NCBI RefSeq assembly: GCF_009690905.1
Contig: NZ_VOSW01000005.1
Location: 92,842-156,841 of the forward strand
DNA: 64,000 bases
Reading direction: 5' to 3'
Source of the DNA: Paraburkholderia madseniana
Lineage (GTDB): Bacteria > Pseudomonadota > Gammaproteobacteria > Burkholderiales > Burkholderiaceae
Shown here piece after piece: positions 17,366 to 26,720 of the stretch (positions are counted from its first letter, which is position 1; each line of letters starts with the position of its first letter). A program made the position numbers and the translations under genes. The notes below the pieces were generated by a model, which was given only the letters and a program-made list of their open reading frames with translations, was not told where the DNA came from and did not search any database.

Positions 17366-17607
17366 CAAAACATCCTGTAGGCTTCGAGGGGCAGCCCGTT
17401 CTTTTCGATGTAGTCGTTGTAGTACGCGATTGCTTCCGCGTTCTCCTCCTGCCAACGAGCAGCCCGTGCCTCGGATACGGCCTTAGCCAGGCCGGCTTCG
17501 GCGGCTTGCGAAATGTTGATTCCAAGCTCCTTGGCTTCGGTCAAAAGACCTTCTGCCAGGGAGACATTGGTGGCTTTCTTCGGGACGCTGGCGTACGTGG
17601 CGACCAT
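17365..17607 (-). CDS. ccdA: CcdA-family antitoxin
   Basis: 80 residues. An N-terminal ribbon-helix-helix DNA-binding part (KKATNVSLAEGLLTEAKELG then NISQAAEAGLAKAV) is followed by the toxin-wrapping tail RWQEENAEAIAYYNDYIEKN, which is diagnostic of CcdA. The ATG at 17607 has a GGAGAAG RBS. The protein should neutralise CcdB and autorepress the operon. Order antitoxin-toxin with coupled translation is standard for type II modules. Confidence 0.92.
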   Translation of the reverse strand: MVATYASVPKKATNVSLAEGLLTEAKELGINISQAAEAGLAKAVSEARAARWQEENAEAIAYYNDYIEKNGLPLEAYRMF

Positions 17608-18294
17608 GGGGCTTCTCCGATCGGAATCATCCCCGCCATCATGCCACCGATGCGCATTCCGCACAACATCGCGAATGCGCATACCAGCTGATCGAATCAG
17701 CTGCGCTCCTTCCATAGCTTCTCCTTGAAAATTCGCGAGAAGCGTTGCCCCAGGCGGGGGCGCGTCCCCGCGAGGGTTGAAAAGTTGCCCGCCGACCTCC
17801 CGGATGGAGGCGCAGTGGGCATTGCGACCACCTGAGCCGCCCCCCCGGCGCAGGTACCACTGCGCCGCCTCTTGTAATCAACGCCGAGGCCCTTCCGACG
17901 CGTTGCGACGGTACCGGAACGCTGGACGACGCGGGCTTGCTGTCAGGCACGCGTATCCTTGAAAAGGACAACGTGAGGTTTTGTCGCAGTAAGACCCGCA
18001 GAACGAACGAGATCGATATTCGCATCCCGCGTTCTGGCATCAGGCCTCACGCCGGAGGATCATGTTGTGGGTTGGACCGACACGCGGAGCGATCGTGGCT
18101 CGTCGGGCTAGGGGGCGACAATGATTTCGTCCGGTCAAGATGTTTGTCGGTAAACCGGACTTCCTGCTTGACGCTATCCACTCGGGGCTACCACCGCCGG
18201 CCAGCAGTTGGGCCGCCTGAATTCTCTTCGCGGCAGTCGGCGTTAGTTTGGAGGTGGAGCTCATGAGAAAAAGGCGTGATCTGATAACCCATTC
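17608..18294. other. Intergenic region without a supportable gene
   Basis: No open frame here has domain similarity or coding character on either strand. The stretch 17741-17865 is very GC-rich. The ccdAB promoter must lie near 17610-17700. The sequence GGAGGTGGAGCTCATG near 18250-18266 looks like a start site, but its frame (93 codons) overlaps the XRE gene out of frame and has no coding signature. Confidence 0.5.
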
Positions 18295-18651
18295 TTGCAC
18301 AGGTTCGCAATTTGCGAAGACGCGACCGTCGGTTCTGCATCCTGCGGCTTGCCGTACCTCGATGAGCACGAGTTGTGCGACTACATCGCGTCCCGAATTC
18401 GACGCGAAAGACTTGCGCGAAAGATCTCCCAAGCGGAATTTGCAAGACAGGCCGGCATTCCGCTACGGACATACAAGCGGTTTGAGGCCCATGGCAATGC
18501 GTCGCTGGAGACGTTCCTGCGAGCATTGAAGGCGTTGGGGCAAACCCGCTATTTGTATTTGCTCTTTCCGCAGGTACTTCCTTCGAAGCCAACCCTGCAG
18601 GATCGTATCGAAGCAATAGCTTCTCGTCCCAAGAAGCGGGAGAGCGCCTAG
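18295..18651 (+). CDS. XRE-family helix-turn-helix protein
   Basis: 118 residues at most. The Cro/CI-type HTH is clear: DYIASRIRRERLARKISQAE then FARQAGIPLRTYKRFEAHGN and ASLETFLRALKALGQ. The tail RYLYLLFPQVLPSKPTLQDR is shared by a small family of beta-proteobacterial regulators. No ATG is available; the frame opens after TGA 18277-18279 and the first start is TTG 18295, with TTG 18349 as alternative, just before DEHELCDYIA. The lack of a good start may mean the 5' end is damaged. Confidence 0.7.
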   Translation: MHRFAICEDATVGSASCGLPYLDEHELCDYIASRIRRERLARKISQAEFARQAGIPLRTYKRFEAHGNASLETFLRALKALGQTRYLYLLFPQVLPSKPTLQDRIEAIASRPKKRESA

Positions 18652-19330
18652 TCGCGAAAGTGGCGTGGTGGCGTCGGCAAAACCGATGCATCCCCTCCAA
18701 AATGCGGTCACACCCGAAAGCCCCTTAGGCCGCCTCGGACGCTGGGCCGCTACCCAAGACCAGCCACCCCGCACCGAGCCCGCAGCGTTGTTTAAACCCC
18801 CCGTTAAAAACGATTTCTGTTCGAGAGGGACCGGGCGCCATTGCCCAACCTCATCCAAATGCTTAATTCCGGGCGTCGGACCGCGTCGCCGACATATACG
18901 GATATGCGAGTGCGACGAATGCCGGATGCGCGGGCGCATCCGGCCGTCCGCTGTCGTTGATCATCGCATCGCGCATCGCGGCGACATGGCGCTCTTCTGG
19001 AATCAAAGTAATTGGGTCGCGATGGCTAAGACGTGCCATGACAGCAACACCGCGCGGGTTGATGATGGTTTCGGCAACCGGCGCGCGGGTTAGTTGGGAC
19101 ATCAGTGCAAAACGGCCTAGGACGGCCCGTCATGCGCGGATTATTCAACGGGACGTCAGGCCCGCGGGCGCCTTGCCACGGGTCGATTCAGGGCCGCGCC
19201 GGGCCGAATTTCGCGCCGGAGGGGCCTGGAATCCCTGCTGGTTTGCCCCGGCGACCGCGCGCAGGGCACAATTTTTATCGCCGCGAAATTCGCGTTTTGA
19301 TGGGATGGTGCCGGACTTAGGGAGGACAAC
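18652..19330. other. Mostly noncoding mobile remnant; one weak minus-strand frame
   Basis: The only frame with some coding look is 18863-19102 on the minus strand (79 codons, ATG start, rich in MSQLTRAPVAETIINPRGVA), but it matches nothing I recognise and may be chance. The rest, including a T/A-tract patch near 19270, holds nothing I can name. It directly precedes the broken terminase gene and is probably prophage debris. Confidence 0.35.
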
Positions 19331-19670
19331 ATGCGTGGCAGAAAGCCCGTTCCAACCGCGCTTAAACTGGTGCGTGGCAATCCTGGAAAGCGCCCTATTC
19401 CCGAAATGGAGGCACATCCGTCGCCCGACGTCCAGATGCCGGACTGGCTGTCACCGAAGGCGAAGCTGCACTGGCCGGCAATCGCAGAGCCGTGACGCGC
19501 TGCCGGACTCCTGACCGCGCTCGACGTCGCTGCTCTTGGTTGTACTGCGAGGCATTCGTGCTCTGGAAAGATGCGAACGACAAGATCGTGAAGTTCGGCC
19601 CGGTCGTCAAGGGTGCTGCGGGCTATCCGGTTAGATCGCCGTTCCTCACGCGTCCACGCAGACCACCGCG
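19331..19670 (+). pseudogene. Phage terminase small subunit (P27 family), inactivated
   Basis: The ATG at 19331 follows a good RBS (GGAGGA). The first 54 codons match the P27-like terminase small subunit start: MRGRKPVPTALKLVRGNPGK then MPDWLSPKAKLHWPAIAEP. TGA at 19493-19495 then interrupts the frame, which continues with RAAGLLTALDVAALG; a frameshift near 19540 switches to LYCEAFVLWKDANDKIVKFG and ends in GAAGYPVRSPFL, the conserved end of the family. Both lesions sit inside conserved blocks, so this is a decayed gene. No large subunit, portal or capsid gene follows. Confidence 0.85.
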
Positions 19671-20015
19671 CGCTACGCGAAGACCGATCCGTCGCGACCC
19701 TGCCCATTTTCGTCGACGAGATGTTTTCCGCGTTATGCCAGAGTTGACCCTGCTTTGCGTCGTTAGCCGCGCAGCCAAATGCCGGTGCGTCCGTCAGTAA
19801 CGAGAATGATATTGACGGGCGAATACCGGCGCGGCAGCGGCTATTCCCGTCTCGCCGTCGAATGTACGATCGCCAAATGCACACCTCATCGAGCCATGGC
19901 TGCAGCGCGGACGCCCGCGCCAGGATGGCACATCGACATATGTGCGAGCCGAAGCGCAGGTGACCGCGTGAGCCTCCGGTCTTGCGGAAAATGACGATTC
20001 AACGTCTCCCCTAGA
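19671..20015. other. Noncoding gap downstream of the terminase remnant
   Basis: I see no gene, repeat or structured element here. It separates phage debris from the isocitrate-dehydrogenase-like gene and probably contains the junction of two horizontally acquired segments. Confidence 0.4.
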
Positions 20016-21053
20016 CTAGGCGCTCTCGATCCGACGAACCACTGCATCGGCGAACTCGTTCGTTGACGCAGTCCCTTTCAGGTCGCGCGTGCGGATCTGG
20101 TCCGTGTTCAGTGTTTCAGTGATTGCAGCTCGCAATCGTTGGGCGAGATCACCTTTGCCGACATGGTCAAGCATCAAGCCTGACGCAAGGAGCAAGGAGA
20201 TGGGATTGGCTACGCCCTTACCGGCAATGTCCGGCGCCGATCCATGCACGGCTTCAAATATCGCAGCGTCATTGCCGTAGTTCGCACCGGGAGCCATGCC
20301 AAGTCCGCCGACAAGACCTGCTAACTGGTCCGAGAGAATATCCCCGAACAGATTGGTACACAGCAGCATATCGAACTGCCACGGGTTCATCACCAGTTGC
20401 ATGGCACACGCGTCGACGATCATGTCATTCATTTCCACACGGCCTGCGTACTCCCGAGCCACGTCTCTCGCGGCCTCCAGGAACAAACCGGTGAGTGCCT
20501 TCAGGATGTTGGCTTTATGGACAACGGTGATCTTCCTTCGTCCATGCTTCAAGGCGTATTCAAAAGCGAATCTGGTGATTCGCGTGCAGGCATCGCGTGT
20601 GTTAACGCCTGTCGCGACCGCAACCGCTTTCGGGTCGTTGCCGACAGGCACATAGTACTCGTGTGCAACATAGAACCCGCCCAGGTTCTCGCGTACGAGC
20701 ACGAGGTCGATCTTGTCGTAGCGACCGGGCACGATGGTACGTACGGGCCTGACGTTGGCAAAAAGCTGAAATTCTTCCCGAAGCCGAACGTTGGAAGAAC
20801 GGAACCCCTCGCCGATCGGGGTCGTCAATGGGCCTTTGAGGGCAAGCCTGTTCCTCCGAACACTATCGAGTGTCGCGACCGGTAGCGGGTCGCCACTCTG
20901 GGTGACCCCGGCGACCCCGGCATGCTGCACGTCCCAAACGAATGGTGCCCCTAAGGCGTCAAGAATGTGAACCGTGGCGTCAACCACTTCCGGCCCGATT
21001 CCGTCGCCGGGGATCAGCGTTGCGGGAATTTGTTGCCTCGTCGAACTTTCCAT
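20016..21053 (-). CDS. Isocitrate/isopropylmalate dehydrogenase family protein (probably NAD-type isocitrate dehydrogenase paralogue)
   Basis: 345 residues. It shows ATLIPGDGIGPEV at the N-terminus, the substrate Arg region FANVRPVRT, VRENLGGFYVAHEYY (the RENTEGEYSGIEH block of IDH3, strongly changed), TVVHKANILK and the GDILSDQLAGLVGGLGMAPG metal/cofactor loop. The altered RENLGGFY block affects residues that contact substrate, so specificity may differ from isocitrate. The ATG at 21053 is preceded by GGAAG. It heads the accessory island and lies downstream of fabZ and the extra rpoD on the same strand. Confidence 0.8.
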   Translation of the reverse strand: MESSTRQQIPATLIPGDGIGPEVVDATVHILDALGAPFVWDVQHAGVAGVTQSGDPLPVATLDSVRRNRLALKGPLTTPIGEGFRSSNVRLREEFQLFANVRPVRTIVPGRYDKIDLVLVRENLGGFYVAHEYYVPVGNDPKAVAVATGVNTRDACTRITRFAFEYALKHGRRKITVVHKANILKALTGLFLEAARDVAREYAGRVEMNDMIVDACAMQLVMNPWQFDMLLCTNLFGDILSDQLAGLVGGLGMAPGANYGNDAAIFEAVHGSAPDIAGKGVANPISLLLASGLMLDHVGKGDLAQRLRAAITETLNTDQIRTRDLKGTASTNEFADAVVRRIESA

Positions 21054-21192
21054 GACTTTTCTTCCAGATCTAGATGGTGGCGGGCCGCCAGGATTGGCGA
21101 TGATGGTGGTCACAACTGATGCGACGGAGTTAGTCCCGGGCATAGACCAGAATCAGTATTTCACTATCGTAGTACGCATGAATCAGGCGAGG

Positions 21193-21648
21193 TCAATCCG
21201 GATGTCTGACCGTGCACATAAGAGTGGCTTGTGCTGCAACCGCGTCCTCCACTTCGGCGCGCGCCGTGAACTTCCAGATGCCACGCATGTGGCGCTGGAA
21301 CGAGACCGTCAGGATGAGTTGGTCACCCGGCTCGACCACCCGCTTGAAGCGCGCATCGTCGATACCGACGAAAAGATACTGCGTGCTGGCCGGATCGTGC
21401 GACTCTTCCGAGAAGGTTAGCAACGCCGCTGCCTGCGCCAGCGCTTCGAGGACCAGCACGCCCGGCATCACAGGGCGTTTCGGGAAGTGACCCGTGAAGT
21501 ACGGCTCGTTGATGGACACGTTCTTCAGCGCCTTGATGCGCTTGTGCGGTTCGAGTTCGAGGACCCGATCGACAAGCAGGAACGGATAACGATGTGGCAG
21601 CAGCGTCAGAATCCTGTGAATGTCGAGATTGATCTTGTCGGTGCTCAT
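21193..21648 (-). CDS. fabZ: 3-hydroxyacyl-ACP dehydratase FabZ paralogue
   Basis: 151 residues, typical FabZ length. The hot-dog fold signature [20 protein letters not shown], the catalytic His in [20 protein letters not shown] and the Glu in the same helix are present. It dehydrates 3-hydroxyacyl-ACP in fatty acid synthesis. The housekeeping copy in this order normally lies in the lpxD-fabZ-lpxA cluster; none of those neighbours is here, so this is an extra copy carried by the island. ATG 21648 is the start. Confidence 0.9.
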   Translation of the reverse strand: MSTDKINLDIHRILTLLPHRYPFLLVDRVLELEPHKRIKALKNVSINEPYFTGHFPKRPVMPGVLVLEALAQAAALLTFSEESHDPASTQYLFVGIDDARFKRVVEPGDQLILTVSFQRHMRGIWKFTARAEVEDAVAAQATLMCTVRHPD

Positions 21649-21864
21649 GGTATTTCGTCGCAAGTCGTTCACTGCGTGGTGATGCCTATCGATGCCGGTT
21701 TCCGTGGATGGGCAGGCCCAATGCCCTCCATCGGCGTGCCCTGGTTGCCTTGCAGCTGCGACGCAGTGATGCTTCGTCGCCAGCCGTCGATCGCCACTCG
21801 TAGTCCCCATGAGGCTCCGCCTGCATACAAAGCACACTGTAGGGACGCCTGTCGCCCCTGGTTT

Positions 21865-23931
21865 CTACTCCTCGTCCATGAACGACTTCAATCGCCCGGA
21901 CCGGGCCGGGTGCCGCAGCTTGCGCAGCGCCTTGGCTTCAATCTGGCGGATTCGCTCACGCGTCACATCAAACTGTTGTCCGAGTTCCTCCAGTGTGTGA
22001 TCCCTGCCGCTCTCAATGCCGAAACGCAGACGCAGAATCTTCGCTTCACGCGGCGTCAACGTTGTGAGCGCCTCGCTGACGGCATCGCGCATGCTGGCGT
22101 GGAGCGCGGCATCGTCGGGCAAAATGGCTGCCGGATCCTCGATCAGGCCACTAACGGACGTGTCGTCGTTTTCCCCAACGGACGCATCCAGGGAAACCGG
22201 CTCCCTGACGATCCGCAGCATGGCCCGAACCTTGTTTTCCTGCATCGCCATCCGCTCCGCCAGCACGGCGGCGTCGGGTTCCCGGCCGGTCTCCTGCAGG
22301 ATCTGGCGCGAGATCCGTTTCAGTTTGTTGATCGACTCGATCATGTGAACCGGGACCCGGATGGTGCGCGCCTGATCCGCGACCGACCGGCTGATGCCCT
22401 GCCGGATCCACCAGGTCGCATAGGTAGAGAACTTGTAGCCACGACGGTATTCAAACTTGTCAACAGCCCGCATCAGGCCGATATTGCCTTCCTGTATCAG
22501 ATCGAGAAACAGCAGGCCGCGGTTCACGTACCGCTTCGCGATCGAAATCACCAGTCGAAGGTTCGCTTCGATCATTTCGCCTTTCGCGCGCAGCGTTTTC
22601 GCTTCACTTGCAGTCATTGCCCGACAGACCTCCCTGAAGTCATCGAGCGGCAGCACAACCCGCTTTTGCAAAGCAAGTAGCTTTTCCTGTTCCAGCTGGA
22701 TCGCAGGAAGGTTTCGCTCCAGCACGCCGCTGAACGGGTGCCCTGCTGTGAGGAGTTGTTGCTGCCACGCCGGGTTGGTCTCGTTGCCCCGGAAATGCGC
22801 GACAAACATCTCACGAGGCACACCACACCGGTCAACCGCGATCCGCGCGATTTCGCGCTCGATGGTCCGGACCCCGTCAACGGATACCCGCAACGCGCTG
22901 GTCAGACGCTCAATCGTGCGCGCCGTAAAGCGGATCGTCATCAGTTCGGTCTCGATCGCTGCCTGTGCGGCGCGATAACGCCCCGATCCGTAACCCTCCG
23001 TTTCGTATGCATCCCGCAATTGCTCGAACCAGTCAGCCACCGTCGTCAGCTTCGCCAGCGCATCACGCTTCAGAGTTTCGCTCTGCAGATTGGTCGACGC
23101 GGCTTCTGCACCGTCATCATCTTCGGCTCCCTGGTTCTCGTCGAAGACCGGATCGCCATCGACGCTTTCCTCCGCGACGGCAACAATGTCATCCATTTCC
23201 ACTGCAGCGGGGTCGATCATCCCATCGACGAACTCTTCAATAGCCGTTTCACCGCTGGCAACAGCGTCAGCGATCGCCAGTATCTCCGCAATCGTTGTCG
23301 GACACGAAGCGATGGCCCGGATCATGTCGTTGCGGCCCTCTTCGATGCGCTGCGCAAGTGCTATCTCCCCCTGGCGGGTGAGGAGTTCAGTGGCACCCAT
23401 CTCGCGCATGTACATGCGCACGGGATCGGTGGTGCGGCCAAACTCGGCGTCCACGCTCGAGATGGCCGCCACGGCCTCTTCCTCGACCTGCTCATCAGAC
23501 GAACCCGCGACCGCATGATCGTGCATCACCATGGACTCGACGTCCGGTGCCTGCTCGAATACGGCGATGCCCATGTCGCTGAAGGCTCTGATCACGTTTT
23601 CGATCGCATCAGGTTGCGCCAGGCGCTCAGGCAGGCAATCGCTGATTTCCCTACGAATGACGAAACCGCGTTCATTTCCGAGCTTGATCAGCGCGCGCAG
23701 GCCCGAGCGGCCGTCGTTTTCTCCAGCGGACTCATCCGGAAGCGCGGCACCGGTATCGTACACAAGTGCGTTTGTTTTCATCCGGCGTAAACCGGTCCGC
23801 GGTGGAACGGTTCCGGCCGCATCGGCCGTGCGCGGACGCCCCGTGGCTGCAATACTGGCAGGTCCATTATTCACGTTGATGTTGTCCGGCACCACGTCCA
23901 GTGTCTGCTTCTTCACTGCATTCTTCGTCAC
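21865..23931 (-). CDS. RpoD-type (group 1/2) sigma-70 factor, island-borne paralogue
   Basis: 688 residues, as long as housekeeping RpoD. It has a region 1.1-like N-terminus, region 1.2 ([20 protein letters not shown]), a long non-conserved acidic insert (about 230-290), region 2 ([20 protein letters not shown] then [15 protein letters not shown]), region 3 and region 4.2 ([20 protein letters not shown]). The -10 and -35 reading helices are nearly identical to E. coli RpoD, so it should read ordinary promoters. The first 90 residues look degenerate relative to RpoD. Start GTG 23931 with AAGGAG seven bases upstream. Its neighbours are stress and metabolism paralogues, not dnaG or rpsU, so it is not the housekeeping gene. 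Confidence 0.9.
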   Translation of the reverse strand: MTKNAVKKQTLDVVPDNINVNNGPASIAATGRPRTADAAGTVPPRTGLRRMKTNALVYDTGAALPDESAGENDGRSGLRALIKLGNERGFVIRREISDCLPERLAQPDAIENVIRAFSDMGIAVFEQAPDVESMVMHDHAVAGSSDEQVEEEAVAAISSVDAEFGRTTDPVRMYMREMGATELLTRQGEIALAQRIEEGRNDMIRAIASCPTTIAEILAIADAVASGETAIEEFVDGMIDPAAVEMDDIVAVAEESVDGDPVFDENQGAEDDDGAEAASTNLQSETLKRDALAKLTTVADWFEQLRDAYETEGYGSGRYRAAQAAIETELMTIRFTARTIERLTSALRVSVDGVRTIEREIARIAVDRCGVPREMFVAHFRGNETNPAWQQQLLTAGHPFSGVLERNLPAIQLEQEKLLALQKRVVLPLDDFREVCRAMTASEAKTLRAKGEMIEANLRLVISIAKRYVNRGLLFLDLIQEGNIGLMRAVDKFEYRRGYKFSTYATWWIRQGISRSVADQARTIRVPVHMIESINKLKRISRQILQETGREPDAAVLAERMAMQENKVRAMLRIVREPVSLDASVGENDDTSVSGLIEDPAAILPDDAALHASMRDAVSEALTTLTPREAKILRLRFGIESGRDHTLEELGQQFDVTRERIRQIEAKALRKLRHPARSGRLKSFMDEE

Positions 23932-24007
23932 GCGGTCGCTCCTTTGAATATGACGCCCGGGTTAGCTCGCGGCACGTGCGGTAGCCTTCGCGAGGTGATG
24001 AACCATC

Positions 24008-24259
24008 TCAGAGGCGCGCACCATGCGCCCCGATCAGCTGGACAAGTTCAGATACCGAAATCTCATACCGGACCTCCTGTTCGGGACCCGTCGCATGATG
24101 ATCGCTGTACCGCTCCTCGATCTCGACGAGCACGGCGGTTCTGCCATCGGGTGATGCCTTCAGCATGACGTCGCGATGCGCCTGGTGACCATCAGGACTG
24201 ACCGGACCGTGATGCAGGCGCAGACGCCCAAGGCCGTAGTTGCGTGGAGCTGAATTCAT
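24008..24259 (-). CDS. Small protein of unknown function
   Basis: 83 residues, start ATG 24259 with AGGGAAGG upstream. Sequence features are a basic N-terminus (GLGRLRLHHGPV) and a beta-rich middle (VMLKASPDGRTAVLVEIEER) followed by EISVSELVQLIGAHG. No recognised domain. It lies 76 bp upstream of the extra rpoD on the same strand, so it could be cotranscribed with it and act as a small regulator, but nothing in the sequence proves that. Confidence 0.55.
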   Translation of the reverse strand: MNSAPRNYGLGRLRLHHGPVSPDGHQAHRDVMLKASPDGRTAVLVEIEERYSDHHATGPEQEVRYEISVSELVQLIGAHGARL

Positions 24260-24419
24260 CTGAGCCTTCCCTTGATCCAGTCGGTGGTTCTGCCTTGCCG
24301 GGCCGCGACAGGCACGCGCGTGGTGCCGCCAAATCTGGCCCGGCCGCCACGTGCGCCTTCGACATGTCGCAAAGGCCTTTTCCGCCGACTGCTGCACTAT
24401 AGGACGCGGGCTTCCGGAT

Positions 24420-24590
24420 TTATTCCCGTATCCGTCCCGGCATCGTCTTCCCGCATGCGCGTGTCTGACTGCGAACGCGCCAGGCAACTTCATGCAGGCA
24501 TTGATGTGGATGAGTCTCAAAAGTCGCCTTGTTCGCTGGATCGATCAACACCGTGACCTCGACGCGCCTGGACGTCAGGCATACGAGGAG
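24420..24590 (-). pseudogene. Truncated ribbon-helix-helix (CopG-like) gene
   Basis: The segment SRRVEVTVLIDPANKATFE (24517-24578) closely matches KSARLTILIDPVKKEAFE of the intact RHH protein at 26354-26551. It has no ATG in frame and after TFE the similarity ends abruptly; no other frame restores the second helix. It is therefore a remnant. It lies next to the palindrome at 24599-24617. Confidence 0.5.
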
Positions 24591-24598
24591 CGTATGCC

Positions 24599-24617
24599 AT
24601 GATAATATCATTATCAT
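24599..24617. promoter_or_regulatory. AT-rich palindromic operator candidate, copy 1
   Basis: ATGATAAT-ATC-ATTATCAT, a perfect 8-bp inverted repeat with a 3-bp spacer in an otherwise GC-rich region. Two more copies with the same geometry lie at 28748-28766 and 29947-29965. This one lies 212 bp upstream of the first spermidine-synthase-like gene and beside the RHH remnant. Confidence 0.75.
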
Positions 24618-24828
24618 CATCCACCGCCTGCCTGTGCACACGTTTATGCCGGAAGGGAGCTAGTCGTCCCGTCGCAGGTTAATGGCCCCGGGGGGGCAGG
24701 ACGTTCATTTCTGCACGGACTGGAACCAGAGGGAAAATACGGGCCGCCAGTCAACCCGAAGATGCAGCGGTCATCGCACGCGGTGGGCGAACCGAAGAAC
24801 CGAACAGTAACCTCGTGTAGACCGCGCC

Positions 24829-25644
24829 ATGGATCACTCTTACGCGTCGTTCGACGCCTATATGAAGTTTCTTGCCGGGCCATCCGCAGACGGTGCGCCG
24901 GTGGTGCTGGAAACCGAGCACGCGCTTTCGCTGCATTTCGATCTGCTGGCCACGCAGAGTTTCATGTCCCGGAGTGACCCTGACAGGCTGGCGCTCGGCT
25001 ACACCCGGACCATGATGGGATTCCTGCTGCTGCAGCCAGCGCCCACCAGAATTTCCATGATCGGTTTAGGCGGTGGATCGCTGGCCAAGTACTGCTACCG
25101 GCATCTTCCGGATACAAGGATAGTGGCCATCGAGATCGATCCCGCGGTGATCGCGTTGCGCGACACATTTCACATTCCGCCCGATGATGAGCGACTCGAA
25201 GTAATCTGCGCGGACGGGGCGGAATACGTCAGGAGCAACGATGCGCGCCCGGACGTGATTCTGGTGGATGGTTTTCTGGCTCACGGCATGCCCGCACAAC
25301 TGGGCAACGCTGCCTTTTACTCGGCTTGCGACGCGCGGCTTGCCGACGGTGGTGTGCTGGTCGCAAATTTCGTCGTCGATGATCCGCATATTCCATACTA
25401 CCTGGAAGAGGCGCGTTCAGTGTTCGGTGAGTCGCCTTCCATTTTCATGGCCGAGGACAGTTGCAACTACACGCTGTTCGCCTGGAAAGGCGCGCCGGGC
25501 CTTCCCTCCCGGGATAAGCTCCTCGCGCGTGCAGGCGCCCTGGCCGCGACACATCCGCTGAACCTGCGCGGGGCCGCGCGCCGTTTGAAGCAAGGCGTGG
25601 GGCTCGCTTCGGACTGGGCATTCAGACAGAAGCTGACCGGCTGA
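24829..25644 (+). CDS. Spermidine-synthase-like (class I SAM-fold) protein, paralogue 1
   Basis: 271 residues. The Rossmann core of the spermidine synthase/methyltransferase superfamily is clear: ISMIGLGGGSLAKYCYRHLP, VAIEIDPAVIALRDTF, VICADGAEYV and DVILVDGF. In true spermidine synthases the last motif is D-S/T-T-D-P with a catalytic Asp; here it is VDGFLAHGMPA, so the aminopropyl-transfer residues are missing. The N-terminal beta domain is shortened. It is probably a SAM- or decarboxy-SAM-binding protein of other function. No speD-like gene is nearby. Two relatives lie at 27002-27796 and 30608-31444. Confidence 0.75.
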   Translation: MDHSYASFDAYMKFLAGPSADGAPVVLETEHALSLHFDLLATQSFMSRSDPDRLALGYTRTMMGFLLLQPAPTRISMIGLGGGSLAKYCYRHLPDTRIVAIEIDPAVIALRDTFHIPPDDERLEVICADGAEYVRSNDARPDVILVDGFLAHGMPAQLGNAAFYSACDARLADGGVLVANFVVDDPHIPYYLEEARSVFGESPSIFMAEDSCNYTLFAWKGAPGLPSRDKLLARAGALAATHPLNLRGAARRLKQGVGLASDWAFRQKLTG

Positions 25645-25818
25645 CAGACGCCTGATCCGTGCGACCGCAACGGAAGCGCCGCTTGACACATCCACTAAAA
25701 TGCAGCCACGCGCGATGGTCGATACAGGCACCGCATGCAAAGGCCCCTGGGAGATATGACATTCAAGGTGCCGGGAACCGGGATGGGCAAGGCAACATCG
25801 GTGTGTTGAATGCCAGGG

Positions 25819-26223
25819 CTATGCCGCACCGCCGCTAGTGCCCCTGCTCAGGGTCGCCACGCATCGGGCGTAGACGACGATCACCCGCGGTGATGCGAAG
25901 TTGATCTGCATGTCGCGGGTGAAGTACCAGGATACGTCCAGTTGGCCGCGCACGATGTCGCCGGCCTTCACAAGTTGTTGCGCGAGATCCGTGGCCATTC
26001 GACTCAATTCAACCCGCAGGCGCCAGCCGGCATGATGATCGTGGCGACGCAGCCAGATCCTCGTGCTCTCAACAAGGTGATCGGGCTGCAGCCACGCTCC
26101 GGTAGTACGGAAGGCAAATATCTCGGATAGCGTGAGAAAGCACAGCAACTCGGCGTTCGTCTCAAGCCGGTGCATCCTGCGACCTGTCATATTGTTGCGT
26201 CCGCGGCGGTCGGACATCGCCAC
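25819..26223 (-). CDS. Conserved small protein of unknown function, paralogue of 15822-16226
   Basis: Up to 134 residues. It shares TGAWLQPDHLVESTRIWLRR and the YFTRDMQINFASPRVIVVYA tail with the protein at 15822-16226. Starts at 26223 (GTG), 26217 or 26190 (ATG) are possible; the shared region begins after 26190, so the last is plausible. No recognised domain. Unlike the other copy it is not coupled to a winged-helix gene. Confidence 0.55.
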   Translation of the reverse strand: MAMSDRRGRNNMTGRRMHRLETNAELLCFLTLSEIFAFRTTGAWLQPDHLVESTRIWLRRHDHHAGWRLRVELSRMATDLAQQLVKAGDIVRGQLDVSWYFTRDMQINFASPRVIVVYARCVATLSRGTSGGAA

Positions 26224-26353
26224 GTTACGTGCATCGTGCTATCTTGCCGATGCGTGGTGAAGTAGCCTGCCCAGGAGACCTGTGGTGCTGTGGAACCAGG
26301 GGCCAGCGCGATGCCTGCTCGGGAACACATCGCTGATCTGGCGCAGGCGTACC

Positions 26354-26551
26354 TCAGGCGGTTTTCCGGCGCGGACGCGCGCCAATTGCGCTTTTGGTCC
26401 GGTAGCTGACGCCATGCTGATCGAGGTAGTCGCGGATCAATTGCCGCACGACCTGGGAGGGCGTCAGGTCCTGCGCCGCGCACAGCTTTTCGAACGCTTC
26501 CTTCTTCACAGGATCGATCAGAATCGTGAGTCGAGCGCTTTTCGTTTCCAT
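26354..26551 (-). CDS. Ribbon-helix-helix (CopG/Arc-type) DNA-binding protein
   Basis: 65 residues. A basic beta strand (KSARLTILIDPVKKEAFEKL) is followed by AAQDLTPSQVVRQLIRDYLD, the two helices of an RHH dimer, and a basic tail (RTKSAIGARPRRK). The ATG at 26551 is preceded by a strikingly AT-rich promoter segment (26566-26590). No toxin gene is adjacent, so it is more likely a regulator than an antitoxin. It is one candidate reader of the island palindromes at 24599, 28748 and 29947. Confidence 0.75.
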   Translation of the reverse strand: METKSARLTILIDPVKKEAFEKLCAAQDLTPSQVVRQLIRDYLDQHGVSYRTKSAIGARPRRKTA

Positions 26552-26720
26552 GACGGGGCGAAGTCCAATTATGTTAATTAAATTATAATACATCGCATGG
26601 CCCGAGTCATCTTCGTGGCGCCAGAACCACACGGTGGACGGCGATTCCCACATGCGCCGCCGATGCCCAACCATTCAACGGCTGGAAAGCCAACGGCGTG
26701 CAATGCGCGGCGACGGTGCG

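Noticed and set aside
22738..23790. Open frame antisense to the extra rpoD
   Set aside because: Sigma-70 homology on the other strand is continuous over the same bases.
24599..24617. Fur box
   Set aside because: GATAAT/ATTATC half-sites resemble Fur elements, but the Fur 7-1-7 spacing is one base and here it is three in all copies; kept only as an unnamed palindrome.
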